DNA of 63,666 bases from positions 1 through 63,666 of the forward strand of contig JAITGS010000132.1 in assembly GCA_031280435.1 (NCBI GenBank). Reading direction: 5' to 3'. Source of the DNA: Tannerellaceae bacterium. Its GTDB lineage: Bacteria > Bacteroidota > Bacteroidia > Bacteroidales > Tannerellaceae. This document shows, piece after piece, positions 18,537 through 27,279 of this stretch (position 1 is the first letter of the stretch; each line of letters starts with the position of its first letter). Made by a program: the position numbers and the translations under genes. The notes under the pieces are model-generated. The model worked only from the letters and a program-made list of their open reading frames with translations, ran no database searches and was not told the DNA's origin.

Positions 18537-19388
18537 ATGAATGAAGCAGAGAATATGAAGAAAATCGTTGACGTCCGACAGATACTCCGGGAAAAGGCTC
18601 CGCACCTGGCCGGCAAATTGCCCTCTTTCATTATTAATTATCTTATCAAAATTGTTCATGAAGACGAGGTTAACTTTGTGCTGAACAGCTATTGCGACAA
18701 AGATGGCATAGCCTTTATGGACGCGCTGATGGATTATTTCGACATTAGGCTTAATGTGTATGGAGAGGATTGCTTGCCGGATTCGAGCAGGTTGGTTTTT
18801 GTTTCGAATCATCCTTTGGGAGGGCTCGACGGAGTTTGCATTTCGTCGGTTTTGGGTAGGCGGTACGATGGTCGCCTGCGTGTGCCGGTTAACGATCTGC
18901 TGCTTTTTATTCCGAATCTTCGCTCCATTTTCATCCCGGTTAACAAGCACGGGCGCCAGGATCGCCGAGCGGCTTTGCTGACGGAGGAGACTTTTGCTTC
19001 CGATAATCATATACTTACCTTTCCGGCGGGAATGTGTTCGCGCAAGATGCGGGGCGAGATTGTTGATTTGCCCTGGAAAAAATCTTTTCTGCAAAAGGCT
19101 GTCGAGCACAAGCGCGACATTGTTCCCATGTTTTTCGACGGCAAGAATTCGGACTTTTTCTATCGTTTGGCCAATGTGAGAAAGCGGTTTGGGATTAAGG
19201 CTAACGTCGAGATGCTATATCTCTCCGACGAGTTGTTCAAGAGCAAACATTCGTCGTTTGGGATATATTTTGGCCGGCCGATGTCGTGGACTATGTTCGA
19301 CAAAAGCCGTACGCCGGGAGAATGGACGGAGGAGATCCGGAAAAAAGTATATTCGCTGAAGGGTGATTTTATCAAAAGAACTAAATGA
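18537..19388 (+). CDS. glsA: PlsC-like acyltransferase, GlsA-like (glycine lipid synthesis)
   Basis: The 283-aa product belongs to the 1-acyl-glycerol-phosphate acyltransferase superfamily. The catalytic block is SNHPLGGLDG (90-99), with H92 and D98: this is HX5D rather than the usual HX4D. FPAGMCSRK further on is the second acyltransferase block. Together with the overlapping GNAT gene it matches the Bacteroides glsB/glsA pair, in which GlsA O-acylates N-acyl glycine (commendamide-type) to make the diacylated glycine lipid. Function is inferred from that pairing. It is a cytoplasmic or membrane-associated enzyme. Met7 is an alternative start. Confidence 0.85.
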   Translation: MNEAENMKKIVDVRQILREKAPHLAGKLPSFIINYLIKIVHEDEVNFVLNSYCDKDGIAFMDALMDYFDIRLNVYGEDCLPDSSRLVFVSNHPLGGLDGVCISSVLGRRYDGRLRVPVNDLLLFIPNLRSIFIPVNKHGRQDRRAALLTEETFASDNHILTFPAGMCSRKMRGEIVDLPWKKSFLQKAVEHKRDIVPMFFDGKNSDFFYRLANVRKRFGIKANVEMLYLSDELFKSKHSSFGIYFGRPMSWTMFDKSRTPGEWTEEIRKKVYSLKGDFIKRTK

Positions 19389-20368
19389 AAAATATATATG
19401 TTATGCAAACTATTATCAATCCTATTGATCGTGACCTTTTAAAATCGGAGCTAACGCCCGACAAGCTGTTGCGACGAACAAACAAAGCAAACAACGAGAT
19501 TTACATCATCACGGCTCATGATTCGCCTAATGTTATGCTCGAAATCGGGCGCCTGCGCGAGATTGCTTTCAGGCATTACGGCGGCGGAACGGGCATGCCT
19601 GTCGACATCGACGAGTTCGACACTATGGACGGCGCTTACAGGCAGTTGCTGGTATGGGATCCGCGCGAGGAAATGCTGCTTGGCGGCTATCGTTTTTTGT
19701 GCGGGTCGGATGTGAAATTTGATGAGTCGGGCAAGCCTATGCTGGCGACTTCTCATCTGTTCGACTTTACGGATGTGTTTCTGAAGAATTATTTGCCGTA
19801 TACGGTTGAGTTGGGGCGCTCGTTTGTGGCGCTTGAGTATCAGGCCACGCGCGAGGGCTCGGTCAAAGGGCTGTTTGTGCTCGACAACCTTTGGGACGGT
19901 CTGGGCGCGATGACGGTTATAGACCCGTCGCTTCAGTATTTTTTCGGCAAGGTGACTATGTATAACACCTACAATCCTAAGGCTCGCGACATGATTCTGT
20001 ACTTCTTGGCCAAGCATTTCCCGGATCCCGACAGGCTGCTGACGCCTATTTCCCCGCTCGAAACCAATTTGAACGAGGAGATGCTGGCCGAGCTGTTCTG
20101 CTCTGATAATTATAAGGATGACTATCGGATCCTGAACCAGGAAGTGCGCAAGTACGACATCAACGTGCCGCCTCTGATCAGCGCCTACATGAGCCTGTCG
20201 CCCAGGATGCGCACCTTCGGTACAGCCATTAATCACGAGTTTGGCGAAGTGGAAGAAACCGGTATCCTTATTTCAATTGACGAGATATTGGAGGATAAGA
20301 AGAAGCGACACATCGAGAGCTATTTCCGCGAAGAATATCCGTCTCAGCCACTTCTCAAGTACAATTAA
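19385..20368 (+). CDS. glsB: GNAT-family N-acyltransferase, GlsB-like (glycine lipid synthesis)
   Basis: This 327-aa protein resembles the hemolysin-like/GNAT acyltransferase family that makes N-acyl amino acids. The GNAT core is seen around residues 45-190 (LREIAFRHYGGGTGMPVDIDEFD, LLGGYRF, VELGRSFVALEYQ). In Bacteroides the GlsB enzyme transfers a 3-hydroxy fatty acid to glycine. The ATGA overlap with the preceding acyltransferase indicates translational coupling. Met7 is an alternative start. The family is secure; the substrate rests on analogy. Confidence 0.88.
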   Translation: MKNIYVMQTIINPIDRDLLKSELTPDKLLRRTNKANNEIYIITAHDSPNVMLEIGRLREIAFRHYGGGTGMPVDIDEFDTMDGAYRQLLVWDPREEMLLGGYRFLCGSDVKFDESGKPMLATSHLFDFTDVFLKNYLPYTVELGRSFVALEYQATREGSVKGLFVLDNLWDGLGAMTVIDPSLQYFFGKVTMYNTYNPKARDMILYFLAKHFPDPDRLLTPISPLETNLNEEMLAELFCSDNYKDDYRILNQEVRKYDINVPPLISAYMSLSPRMRTFGTAINHEFGEVEETGILISIDEILEDKKKRHIESYFREEYPSQPLLKYN

Positions 20369-20479
20369 GTTGGCTCCGGAGGATGCATGCGCAGCCCGGT
20401 TTGCCTTCCGTAAGCTTCGGCAAACAGAGATGGCCAACAAAAAATATTACCAAAGGTGAATTAATATTAAAAATATATT

Positions 20480-20487
20480 TATCTTTG
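20480..20487 (+). promoter_or_regulatory. -7 promoter element (TATCTTTG)
   Basis: A perfect -7 match 38 bp before the thioredoxin-like lipoprotein gene at 20526. Confidence 0.65.
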
Positions 20488-20525
20488 GGTCGTTATATGA
20501 TAGATTAAGTTATGTAGATAGCGAC

Positions 20526-21632
20526 ATGAAAAAACTTTTGTTAGTACTAAGTACCTTATTAATGCTGTTGTTGGCGGCATGTAGCGACAGCGAATTGTGC
20601 CGTTTTGAAGGAAAGATCACTAATCTGGAAGACGATACGGTTTATGTAGTTTTCGAATCTGCCGAGAGAAGCATGGTCGATACCATTGAGTGCTACCAGC
20701 CCGGACGGTTCAGAACAGAGCTGCTGCGGGAAGAATTTCAGCAAGCCACATTCTTTTTTGATGATCAAACGGCCTGGTTTACGGTTTATCTCGACGACCG
20801 GCAGGCGAAGAAGATCGAGATCACAGGCGACATCCGATTCCCCGCATTGCTGTACGCCAAGGGAGGACGCACCAACAACGAGCTATCGTCGTTCCGGAAA
20901 AAGGTTGAATCTCTGCTGAAAGAAGACACCAGGATTCGCAAAACCATCATCAACGCATCTCTCACCCAAAGCAACGAACTGATCTCGCGAGCGGCCGACA
21001 TCAAGAATCAACTGAACGAGCAGGCCTTGCTATACATACAGGATAATCCGGGCAAGGCCTCCTCCGTTGTGCTGCTCAAAACCTACTTTGCCGACCCCGA
21101 CGATACTCGCCGCATCGACGAACTGTTGATCACGCTTGCTCCCGAAATACAGGATCACTATCTCGTTAGCGACTTGCAGCAATACAGCATACGCGCCAAG
21201 CGTACGGCTCTCGGAGCCGAGGCCCCCGACTTCACCGCAACCAATATCTACGGCAATAGCGTCAGCCTCGATTCCTTTCCGCAGAAGTACGTTTTGCTCA
21301 CTTTCACCGCTCCATGGTGCGACAGATGCCGCACGGATGAGCTCTACCTTAACGAAATCGATCGCAAATACAAGAAGGATGAGCTCGAACAGTTGCTGAT
21401 TACACTCGACGACGATCTGCCGGGCCTCCGGACGCTCCTTAAGAGCGACAGCATAGGATGGAACCTCATCGCCGACTCCGCAGGCCAGGCTACCAAGCTG
21501 TTCGACCTGTACAACGTCAGCATTTTGCCCCGCTTCTTCCTGATAGACGACGAAGGCAAAATCATACTTAAAACCGAAGCCGGAATAGAAATCAAACAAA
21601 CCCTCGAACGATTGATACCAAAAGAAACTTGA
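20526..21632 (+). CDS. TlpA-like thioredoxin lipoprotein with N-terminal DUF4369-like domain
   Basis: The 368-aa product has a lipoprotein signal (LLLAAC, lipidated C19), a DUF4369-like beta domain at about 25-110, a helical linker, and a C-terminal thioredoxin/AhpC-TSA fold from about 228 (GAEAPDFTATNIYGNSVSL) with the redox motif WCDRC (264-268). It is a periplasm-facing disulfide reductase or oxidoreductase. Redox partner and target are not visible. It has its own promoter; the downstream yifB gene starts 36 bp after its stop and may be co-transcribed. Confidence 0.92.
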   Translation: MKKLLLVLSTLLMLLLAACSDSELCRFEGKITNLEDDTVYVVFESAERSMVDTIECYQPGRFRTELLREEFQQATFFFDDQTAWFTVYLDDRQAKKIEITGDIRFPALLYAKGGRTNNELSSFRKKVESLLKEDTRIRKTIINASLTQSNELISRAADIKNQLNEQALLYIQDNPGKASSVVLLKTYFADPDDTRRIDELLITLAPEIQDHYLVSDLQQYSIRAKRTALGAEAPDFTATNIYGNSVSLDSFPQKYVLLTFTAPWCDRCRTDELYLNEIDRKYKKDELEQLLITLDDDLPGLRTLLKSDSIGWNLIADSAGQATKLFDLYNVSILPRFFLIDDEGKIILKTEAGIEIKQTLERLIPKET

Positions 21633-21668
21633 ATTAAATTACTTCCCCCCTCATAATAAACCTTGACT

Positions 21669-23201
21669 ATGTTAGTAAAATCTTATGCGGCCGCCGTTCA
21701 GGGCATCTCCGCAATCATCATCACGATCGAAGTTGACTGTTCCAAGGGAGTGCAATTCCTCCTCGTGGGTCTGCCCGACGTTGCCGTTCGCGAAAGCCAC
21801 GAGCGAATAACGTCGGCCTTGCGACAATACGGATACAAATTCCCCAACCTGCGCATAATCATCAACATGGCCCCGGCCAACATCCGCAAGGAAGGTTCGG
21901 CATACGACCTCCCGCTCGCCATAGGGCTCATGGCCGGAGCCGAATATGTGCCATGCGATCGCCTGGCCGAATATGTCCTCATGGGCGAGCTTTCGCTCGA
22001 CGGAAGCTTAGTGCCCGTCAAAGGAGCCCTCTCCATTGCACTTTGCGCACGCGATGCAGGTTTCAAAGGGCTTATACTTCCCAAGCAAAACGCATGCGAA
22101 GCAGCAGTTGTCGATGGCCTCGCGGTATACGGCATGGAAAATATCCGGCAGGTTATCGACTTCATCTGCGGAAGCCCGGCCGAGCCTACAACCGTCGACA
22201 TGACCACGGAGTTTTATTCCCGTCAGGATACCTACTTGGAAGACTTTTCCGACGTTCGCGGACAGGAAAACGTGAAGCGCGCCCTCGAAGTTGCCGCAGC
22301 CGGCGGGCATAACCTCCTCATGGTGGGCCCTCCGGGAAGCGGCAAGTCCATGCTCGCCAAGCGACTGCCCTCCATCCTTCCGCCGCTCTCCATACGCGAA
22401 TCGCTCGAAACAACCATGATACACTCCGTAGCCGGACTGATGAACGCCGGCTCGCTGATGGCCCAGCGGCCCTTTCGATCGCCGCATCACACCATCTCCG
22501 ACATCGCCATGGTAGGCGGAGGATCATTTCCTCAGCCGGGCGAGATCAGCCTTGCGCACAACGGCGTACTCTTCCTCGACGAGCTGCCGGAGTTCAAGCG
22601 AACCGTGCTCGAAGTGATGAGGCAGCCGCTCGAAGACCACGTGATGACCATCTCGCGTGCCCGCTATACGGTGGAATATCCCGCCGGATTTATGCTCGTG
22701 GCCTCCATGAATCCCTGCCGGTGCGGATACTACAACCATCCCACGCGCCCCTGCCTCTGCTCGCCGGGCACAGTGCAGCAGTATCTTAACCGTATATCGG
22801 GCCCGCTGCTCGACCGCATCGACATACAGATCGAGATAGTTCCGGTGCCCTTCGAGAAGATGTCGGCGCAGCGATCTACCGTTTCGAGCGCCGAAGTCCG
22901 CGAGCGCGTCACAGCCGCCCGCGCCTTGCAGTCCGAACGCTTCAAAGACGTTCCGGGCGTCTACAACAATGCTCAGATGAGCTCGCAACTGCTTCACACC
23001 TATGTGAAACCCGACCCCGTAGGCCTTAGTCGCCTCGGCGCGGCAATGCAAAAGCTTAATCTTTCGGCACGAGCCTACGACCGCATCCTCAAAGTGTCGC
23101 GCACTATTGCCGACCTCGCCGGAGCCGAGCAGGTTGGGGCCGGACATATTGCCGAAGCCATAAGCTATCGAAACCTCGACCGCGAAAGCTGGGGGCTTTA
23201 G
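21669..23201 (+). CDS. comM: YifB/ComM family Mg-chelatase-like AAA+ ATPase
   Basis: The 510-aa product has an N-terminal Lon-protease-like ChlI domain (about 20-140), an AAA+ Mg-chelatase domain with Walker A GPPGSGKS near residue 220 and Walker B LFLDELPEF, and a C-terminal Mg-chelatase lid with two zinc-type Cys pairs in MNPCRCGYYNHPTRPCLCSPG. In naturally competent bacteria ComM is a hexameric helicase that drives branch migration during DNA uptake. The ATG at 21669 is chosen over an in-frame TTG at 21663. Length and motifs are typical. Confidence 0.95.
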   Translation: MLVKSYAAAVQGISAIIITIEVDCSKGVQFLLVGLPDVAVRESHERITSALRQYGYKFPNLRIIINMAPANIRKEGSAYDLPLAIGLMAGAEYVPCDRLAEYVLMGELSLDGSLVPVKGALSIALCARDAGFKGLILPKQNACEAAVVDGLAVYGMENIRQVIDFICGSPAEPTTVDMTTEFYSRQDTYLEDFSDVRGQENVKRALEVAAAGGHNLLMVGPPGSGKSMLAKRLPSILPPLSIRESLETTMIHSVAGLMNAGSLMAQRPFRSPHHTISDIAMVGGGSFPQPGEISLAHNGVLFLDELPEFKRTVLEVMRQPLEDHVMTISRARYTVEYPAGFMLVASMNPCRCGYYNHPTRPCLCSPGTVQQYLNRISGPLLDRIDIQIEIVPVPFEKMSAQRSTVSSAEVRERVTAARALQSERFKDVPGVYNNAQMSSQLLHTYVKPDPVGLSRLGAAMQKLNLSARAYDRILKVSRTIADLAGAEQVGAGHIAEAISYRNLDRESWGL

Positions 23202-23219
23202 CGCTTATTATTTATGAGT

Positions 23220-23227
23220 TACCTTTG
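23220..23227 (+). promoter_or_regulatory. -7 promoter element (TACCTTTG)
   Basis: A -7 match 65 bp before the ATG at 23293. Confidence 0.5.
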
Positions 23228-23292
23228 AAGCATCTAAAGTTGGAATCCCCAACAATAAGGAACGATTATTAATAACTTATACTTTATAACCC

Positions 23293-24501
23293 ATGAGAAC
23301 AGCCATAAGGATAATTCCTTTTCTTCCCTTATTTATTCTTGGAACTAATTGCAAAACGGATAAAGCTCCGGATGCATATTTACAGCAGGTTTTGACTAAT
23401 CTTGAAAGCATAAAATCTGCCGTTTATCACGAGCAGAGAGAGGTGTGGCAGCCGGGAGATACGGCCGCCGCAAATATTTTTTGCCTCATCGTTAATGAAT
23501 ACGATAATCCGGCCGATACATGCATAGGAGCCGCCTGTGTTACGTTCGATTGCGAGGATTCCACAAGAATGGAATTCGGTTATGACGGCAACATCCGGGC
23601 TGTGATTTACCACGATAAAAACGGGATAATCTTGGACGATTTTACTACAAGAACTTCGCCCTTCAGACCCGTTTCACCTCCATTCTTTAATTACACCGAA
23701 AGTATCATTAAATATATACTCACAACACAGGACAGTATTGATTGGAAGATGACGGATATGAAGGATCATTATTATCTGAAACTGACTATTAATGAGGACA
23801 GGCAGGTCGAATTTTTCGGTAAGGCTTATCACATGCCCGACAATCCGTATATCTATGGAAATACAACTTCCGTATACGAATTATGGATCTCAAAATCGGA
23901 CGATTTGCCTCATAAGGTACGCCGGGAAATGGCGCACAGTATATCCGTTAACTCCCGGTCTAAAGCTGAGTTCAATACGCTGTCGATAGCCGATTTCAAC
24001 ATGTTCGCTTACTTGCCCGCCGACTATGAAATAAGGAATTACGGCGACGCCGGCAAGCGCAAAGCAGAGCCTCAGCTTACAGGCGAAAAGGCCCCTGATT
24101 GGGTTCTGACCGATATGGATGAAAAGAGCGTATCGCTGGCCGATTTTCAGGGGAAAGCTATGCTGATTCAATTCACCGGCATAGGTTGCGGCCCTTGTAT
24201 GGCTTCCATTCCTTTTCTAAAGAAATTAAAGGACAAATACAGCGCTGATGATTTTGAAGTTATAGCAATTGAAACCTGGATAAGAAGAGCGGCTTCGCTC
24301 CGGAATTATTCCAATAAACACGATTTGAATTACAGCATGCTGAACGGCACCGACAAGCTTATTGATGATTACAAAGCCGGCCGGGCCGTACCTGTATTCT
24401 TCATCATAGATAAGCAGCATAATATCCGAAAAGTAATAAACGGATACAGTGAAAAAACGACGGATGAGGAAATCCTGAAAGCCCTTAGCGAGCTCTTATA
24501 A
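23293..24501 (+). CDS. Thioredoxin-like envelope protein (TlpA family)
   Basis: The 402-aa product has an N-terminal hydrophobic signal ending in LGTNC (possible lipidation at C20), a long beta-rich middle part (about 40-250) with no recognised name, and a C-terminal TlpA thioredoxin domain from about 264 (TGEKAPDWVLTDMDEKSVSL) with CGPC at 299-302. It probably acts in the periplasm on disulfides. The middle part resembles outer-membrane lipoprotein-sorting (LolA-like) folds in style, but I cannot confirm this. A small inverted-repeat element begins directly after its stop codon. Confidence 0.88.
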   Translation: MRTAIRIIPFLPLFILGTNCKTDKAPDAYLQQVLTNLESIKSAVYHEQREVWQPGDTAAANIFCLIVNEYDNPADTCIGAACVTFDCEDSTRMEFGYDGNIRAVIYHDKNGIILDDFTTRTSPFRPVSPPFFNYTESIIKYILTTQDSIDWKMTDMKDHYYLKLTINEDRQVEFFGKAYHMPDNPYIYGNTTSVYELWISKSDDLPHKVRREMAHSISVNSRSKAEFNTLSIADFNMFAYLPADYEIRNYGDAGKRKAEPQLTGEKAPDWVLTDMDEKSVSLADFQGKAMLIQFTGIGCGPCMASIPFLKKLKDKYSADDFEVIAIETWIRRAASLRNYSNKHDLNYSMLNGTDKLIDDYKAGRAVPVFFIIDKQHNIRKVINGYSEKTTDEEILKALSELL

Positions 24502-24623
24502 GGGAACTTCTAATAATTAGATTTTTCAAGGCTTGTGACGGCGGCAAAAGCGGAGTGTACTTGGGTACATGAGCATTTTGCCGCCGTCGCATAACGCAGA
24601 AAAAGCAATTATTCGAAGTTCCC
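24502..24623. repeat. Small inverted-repeat element, family B, copy 1
   Basis: The 122-bp element has ends GGGAACTTC and GAAGTTCCC. Inside is a long inner hairpin: GCGACGGCGGCAAAA-like arm paired with TTTTGCCGCCGTCGC, and GTGTAC/GTACAT at the tip. It starts at the base after the stop codon of the thioredoxin-like gene. It matches the element at 36291-36414 closely. It has no coding capacity and could serve as a bidirectional terminator. The following 130 bp up to 24756 hold nothing I recognise. Confidence 0.88.
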
Positions 24624-24756
24624 ATAATCAAGACGGAGTAGTCGCGGAGGCATTGCACGGGGCTAAAGTCTTCAGGCGGCCCTTGCCGGAGGTTCCCGAT
24701 TGCAGCGATTAGGGCCGGCGGTGCATCATGATTAATAAGATTAATATTTATAAAAG

Positions 24757-25242
24757 ATGAAAAATTTCACTATCACTATTATTTTATGCGGCATGCTTGC
24801 CATCTTAACCGGCGCTTCGGGCCCGGTATATGAGTGGGGCGAATACACGCCGGTGTTTATGAATAAGGCCGACCTCGAGAACTCGGTTAGTTACAGTCCG
24901 GGCGCGCGAGCCATGAAAGATCCCGGAAAGATTTACTACAAGGCTCCTTACATCTTCGTGAACGAGCGCTACAAGGGCGTGCATGTCATCAACAATTCCA
25001 ACCCTGCCAATCCTGTTGCCGAGGGCTTCATCATCGCTCCGGGATGCCTCGACATGGCCGTGAAGGAGAATATTCTTTACATAGACAATGCGGTTGACCT
25101 TGTGGCGTTCGACCTTAATGCCAAGCAGCTTACGCAGCGGCTTCGCGACGTCTTCCCTACGCCGCCATCGCCGGCCGGAGCGCTCTATTATAATGATCCC
25201 AGTCAAACCGACAAAGTGCTTGTAGGATGGAAAAAGCGATAA
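24757..25242 (+). CDS. Secreted LVIVD-repeat-like protein, short
   Basis: This 161-aa protein has a signal peptide (IIILCGMLAILTG-type core) and beta-propeller-like repeats (YIFVNERYKGVHVINNSNPANPV, ILYIDNAVDLVAFDL) typical of LVIVD proteins, which are envelope propeller fragments of unknown role. It overlaps the next gene by 16 bp. At this length it cannot form a full propeller by itself, so it may pair with its larger neighbour. Function unknown. Confidence 0.8.
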   Translation: MKNFTITIILCGMLAILTGASGPVYEWGEYTPVFMNKADLENSVSYSPGARAMKDPGKIYYKAPYIFVNERYKGVHVINNSNPANPVAEGFIIAPGCLDMAVKENILYIDNAVDLVAFDLNAKQLTQRLRDVFPTPPSPAGALYYNDPSQTDKVLVGWKKR

Positions 25243-26009
25243 AGACAGCTCTTGCGGCAGCGGCCGTTATCTTCTTTGCGAGCTGCAGCATAGGCGACAG
25301 CGGCCCGGCTCTGAGCAGTCCGGAGCAGGGCGTGGGCGGCTCGATGGCCCGCTTCACCGTTAAGGGCGACTATCTGTACGCCGTGACCGAAAGCGCCCTG
25401 AAGACCTTCGACATTGCCACCGCCGCCAAGCCGAGATACCTCAGCGGCAAGGAACAGACGCTAAACATGTGGGCCGAGACGATTTTCCCGCTCGACAGCT
25501 TCCTGTTCATAGGCTCTCAGCAGGGGATGTATATTTATTCTGTTGCGCGCGACGGATTCCCGCAGCAAGTGGCCGTCGTGAGCCACATCACGAGCTGCGA
25601 TCCGGTGGTTGCATCCGGCCGCTATGCCTACGTGACGCTTCATTCGGACATCAACAGCCGCTGCGGCAGGGGAGTTAACCGGCTGGAGATATACGATGTT
25701 TCAGACCATACCGCTCCCGTTTTGCTTCATACGGAGGAGGGCTTCATTCGCCCGCTCGGACTCGGCATAGACGGCAGCAAGCTGTTCATCTGCGACAACG
25801 GGCTCAAGGTGTACGACGTCAGCAATCCGCTCAAACCCGTCTGGACGGGCGACATTACTCACATCCCGGAGCTCGACGACATTGAGCCCTACGACGTGAT
25901 TCCCCTGGGCGGCACCCTGCTGCTCGTCGGCCGCGGAGGCTTCTATCAGCTCGACTATTCCGGCGAAAAGATATCGCTGATAAGCAAAATCACAGTAACC
26001 AAAGAATAA
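25227..26009 (+). CDS. LVIVD-repeat lipoprotein
   Basis: The 260-aa product has its own lipoprotein signal (VIFFASC, lipidated C20) and several LVIVD-type propeller repeats (DYLYAVTESALKTFDIATAAKP, GRYAYVTLHSD, NRLEIYDVSDHTAPVLL, LKVYDVSNPLKPVW). It is a surface or periplasm-facing beta-propeller lipoprotein of unknown role. The own signal peptide shows it is a separate gene and not the rest of a frameshifted one, despite the 16-bp overlap with the upstream gene. A putative outer-membrane protein follows 5 bp downstream. Confidence 0.87.
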   Translation: MEKAIKTALAAAAVIFFASCSIGDSGPALSSPEQGVGGSMARFTVKGDYLYAVTESALKTFDIATAAKPRYLSGKEQTLNMWAETIFPLDSFLFIGSQQGMYIYSVARDGFPQQVAVVSHITSCDPVVASGRYAYVTLHSDINSRCGRGVNRLEIYDVSDHTAPVLLHTEEGFIRPLGLGIDGSKLFICDNGLKVYDVSNPLKPVWTGDITHIPELDDIEPYDVIPLGGTLLLVGRGGFYQLDYSGEKISLISKITVTKE

Positions 26010-26014
26010 TATTA

Positions 26015-26692
26015 ATGTGTATGAATAAGATAATCTCCGCTGCACTTGCCGCCATTTTCCTGCTCACAACGAACGCCAAAGCGCAGGAACGACCGGCGAC
26101 AATACCCGCCAACAACTATCAAATCGGCATCCATCCGGTTTACAATCTCGCAAACGGCCTGCGCATCGACATCGATCGCCGGCTACGCAATCCCCGCAAC
26201 TGGCTCTCGCTCGGGCTCGTGGGCTATTGGGCCTTCGAGGGTTCCGAAACGACTATCTTCCCGCTACTTGCCTTCTCGGAAGCGAAGTCGGTGTCGGGCG
26301 CCGGGGCAGTCTTCTCCTTCAAGCATTTCCTCGGCACCGGGCGGCAGATTTGCTTCATTGAAGCCGGAGTCTCAGCCCATTACTTCGACATCAGGTACAA
26401 CGGATGGGGCTTCAAAAGTTTCGAGGAGGATAAGCTCAATTACTATGAATGGTACTACGACGAAATATCGCACAGCTTCCCCAAGGTGGGCAGCCACCTG
26501 CTGTTCGGCGTTCAGCTTCCGAGCCGCTCGCGCGTGTTCGTCGACGGAGCCATAGGCATTGGATACAGCCACAGCTTCTACAATCCCGAACTCTTTCTCC
26601 CCAATGCTTATAGCGTGCTCTACGGCCTCAGCCGGCGAGGCTTTTATCCCACGGGGGAGTTCCGGCTGGGGATACGATTAGGAAAACTTTGA
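26015..26692 (+). CDS. Putative outer-membrane beta-barrel protein
   Basis: The 225-aa product has a signal peptide (ISAALAAIFLLTTNAKAQ, cleaved after KAQ), then alternating beta-strand sequence ending GEFRLGIRLGKL, which fits a small outer-membrane barrel of 8-10 strands. I recognise no named family. It is the last gene of the trio with two LVIVD-type proteins and may anchor or export them (inference). Met3 (26021) is an alternative start. Confidence 0.82.
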   Translation: MCMNKIISAALAAIFLLTTNAKAQERPATIPANNYQIGIHPVYNLANGLRIDIDRRLRNPRNWLSLGLVGYWAFEGSETTIFPLLAFSEAKSVSGAGAVFSFKHFLGTGRQICFIEAGVSAHYFDIRYNGWGFKSFEEDKLNYYEWYYDEISHSFPKVGSHLLFGVQLPSRSRVFVDGAIGIGYSHSFYNPELFLPNAYSVLYGLSRRGFYPTGEFRLGIRLGKL

Positions 26693-26750
26693 CGAGGGTG
26701 CGCAAAAAGGTCAGGAGCCTGTCAATACGGGTCATGGAGCTGCGTCAAAA

Positions 26751-26930
26751 GCCCTCCACGCTCGAACAATGGGTCATTCCCGCGAAGGCGGGAATCTCCT
26801 TGCAAGAAGACGGGACGATTGCATAATCCTTAGAGACAAAGGGCTTATACAATCGTCCCAGCTATCGTTAGGGAGATTCCCGCCTTCGCGGGAATGACCT
26901 ATTTTTCAGTCGAAAAATCCTTTTCTCGAA
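26751..26930 (+). repeat. Nested-palindrome MITE-like element, copy 2
   Basis: Arms of 31 bp (26769-26799 and 26872-26902, one mismatch) have the inner palindrome ATTCCCGCGAAGGCGGGAAT. It is preceded by GTCAAAAGCCCTCCACGCTCGAACA, which is shared (in pieces) with copy 3. The centre differs from copy 1 except for ACGATTG and ACAATCGTCCCAGCT. Non-coding. Confidence 0.85.
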
Positions 26931-26955
26931 CATCTGTTGATACGATAATCTGCAC

Positions 26956-26989
26956 GAGGCGCGGGGTGTGAACTTCGCGCCTCTTTATT
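26956..26989 (+). terminator. Probable terminator
   Basis: GAGGCGCG (26956-26963) pairs with CGCGCCTC (26976-26983), then TTTATT. It lies past the MITE-like element, 264 bp after the outer-membrane gene. Confidence 0.65.
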
Positions 26990-27042
26990 CTCCGCCCTTA
27001 CTCTCCCATGCCGGAGGCTAATCCGGGTCGAGCAGGAGGCAG

Positions 27043-27185
27043 CTCCACAATCGCTAAAGCTTGCGAACACGTTCCCACGCTTTCTCCACAATCGCTAAAG
27101 CTTGCGAACGCGTTCCCACGCTTTCTCCACAATCGCTAAAGCTTGCGAACACGTTCGCGACAAATCTCCATCGTGGAGGTCGTCA
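27043..27185. repeat. Intergenic 41-bp tandem array 4
   Basis: Units start at 27043, 27084, 27125 and 27166, exactly 41 bp apart. The first three are nearly the same: CTCCACAATCGCTAAAGC then TTGCGAACACGTTCCCACGC. The fourth is truncated (CTCCATCGTGGAG). The third unit contains the near-palindrome GCGAACACGTTCGC. It lies within the 587-bp gap before the carboxylesterase gene, which also holds a MITE-like element and a terminator. Confidence 0.92.
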
Positions 27186-27245
27186 TTAAAAATCTCCGGC
27201 AAAATCCGGCTTGGAGGTTGATTGTGCGGTACGGCGGCTTTATTC

Positions 27246-27253
27246 TAAATTTG
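27246..27253 (+). promoter_or_regulatory. -7 promoter element (TAAATTTG)
   Basis: A -7 match 27 bp before the carboxylesterase ATG at 27280. Confidence 0.6.
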
Positions 27254-27279
27254 CAGCAATCACTATTAATACAATAAGT

